Shown: piece by piece, positions 63,833 through 64,000 of the stretch
Layout: each line of letters opens with the position of its first letter
How positions within the stretch are numbered: position 1 is the stretch's first letter
Assembly: GCA_041645555.1 (NCBI GenBank)
Contig: JBAZPX010000004.1
Coordinates: 1 to 64,000 of the forward strand
DNA length: 64,000 nucleotides
Direction of reading: 5' to 3'
Source of the DNA: JAQTRU01 sp041645555
GTDB lineage: Bacteria > Patescibacteriota > Patescibacteriia > Patescibacteriales > JAQTRU01
Translations under genes and position numbers: made by a program
Notes under the pieces: model-generated
What the model was told of the DNA's origin: nothing
Databases searched by the model: none
Seen by the model: only the letters and a program-made list of their open reading frames with translations

Positions 63833-63861
63833 TTGACAAACCCCCCTCATTAACCTACAAT
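63833..63861 (+). promoter_or_regulatory. Promoter of the bactofilin leader
   Basis: TTGACA (63833-63838), 17-nt spacer, TACAAT (63856-63861). Confidence 0.8.
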
Positions 63862-63883
63862 TAACTAGAAGGAGGATCTTAAA

Positions 63884-63907
63884 ATGATAACTCTAAAAGG
63901 CAAATAA
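63884..63907 (+). CDS. Seven-codon leader peptide candidate
   Basis: ATG ATA ACT CTA AAA GGC AAA TAA (MITLKGK) lies 8 nt after a strong AGAAGGAGG Shine-Dalgarno. The next start (bactofilin) is 37 nt downstream and has a weak ribosome site. It could control translation of the bactofilin gene, or the strong site may simply be misplaced. Very short, so uncertain. Confidence 0.35.
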   Translation: MITLKGK

Positions 63908-63944
63908 ACTCGGGTAAAAAGGGGGATTTGCCTGCCTAAAAACT

Positions 63945-64000
63945 ATGTTTAAATCACAGGGCGACAAAGAAAAAATCAAGGAGGTGGAAACGATCATCGG
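63945..64000 (+). CDS. Bactofilin / polymer-forming cytoskeletal protein (partial, 5' end)
   Basis: The window ends 56 bp into this gene. The visible part, MFKSQGDKEKIKEVETIIG, matches the start of bactofilins, in which a short tail and a V/I-E-T-x-I-G motif precede the beta-helix that polymerises at the membrane. AAGGAGG occurs inside the coding region; no strong site precedes ATG. Call is based on 18 residues only. Confidence 0.6.
   Translation, partial: MFKSQGDKEKIKEVETII

Overview
The window looks like chromosome from a Candidate Phyla Radiation (Patescibacteria) bacterium, most likely a parcubacterium. This is inferred from gene content. It has many paralogous T4SS_pilin (VirB2/TrbC-like) proteins, a 3D-domain exported protein, a DUF5661 protein and an F420-ligase-like/YhhQ pair. 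It also has a short SMC in which I see no hinge, C-terminally extended small ribosomal proteins, and AT-rich spacers crowded with palindromic repeats that often run into genes. TGA is read as stop, so recoding lineages such as Gracilibacteria are unlikely. I cannot name the genus.

Layout. 0-2 kb: a serine recombinase between 134-bp inverted repeats, abutting tRNA-Ser. 2-14 kb, mostly minus strand: RluB-type pseudouridine synthase, O-antigen-ligase-like protein, EamA transporter, GH1 beta-glucosidase, the rpsF-ssb-rpsR-efp operon, a seven-bladed propeller protein with a Por-secretion-like tail, a Trm11-like methylase and ychF with a long terminated leader. 14-31 kb: an envelope region with eight T4SS-pilin paralogs, FN3 and Ig-like surface proteins, lipoproteins, RodZ-like protein, a solute-binding lipoprotein and ComM. 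31-44 kb: smc, then a mostly plus-strand housekeeping block (cmk-like, rplS, tRNAs, tsaE, rpsO, NYN protein, pnp) interrupted by a minus-strand group (lspA, dksA-like, cofE-like, yhhQ). 44-52 kb: an unusual phosphohistidine cluster. 52-64 kb: rpsP, khpA-like, trmD, nrnA-like, rbfA, infB, rnhB, a further swivel-domain protein, trxB, small single-gene units, tRNAs and the start of a bactofilin.

Best candidate for an undescribed system. The 44-52 kb block encodes a stand-alone PPDK/PEP-synthase ATP-grasp domain without its pyruvate/PEP barrel. It also encodes three separate phosphohistidine 'swivel' proteins (one fused to a HAD hydrolase, one to a winged helix) and two SixA-like histidine-phosphatase paralogs driven by identical promoters. 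One paralog has lost its catalytic histidines. A fourth swivel protein sits between rnhB and trxB. Together these suggest a modular phosphohistidine relay: an ATP-grasp kinase, several swivelling carriers and a SixA-type eraser. This is inference from domain content.

Second theme. Palindromic elements (four independent inserts of 40-42 bp, plus other families) have landed in a duplicate tRNA-Val gene (three inserts), in a tRNA-Arg fragment (T-loop) and in-frame in tsaE, the ATP-grasp gene, a trm11-like gene, a pilin gene and the recombinase tail. Others supply the C-termini of rnhB, a cytidylate-kinase-like gene and a DUF559 gene. A DUF559 endonuclease gene is flanked by inverted copies of one repeat family and an NYN gene by two copies of another, so these nucleases may be linked to repeat spread.
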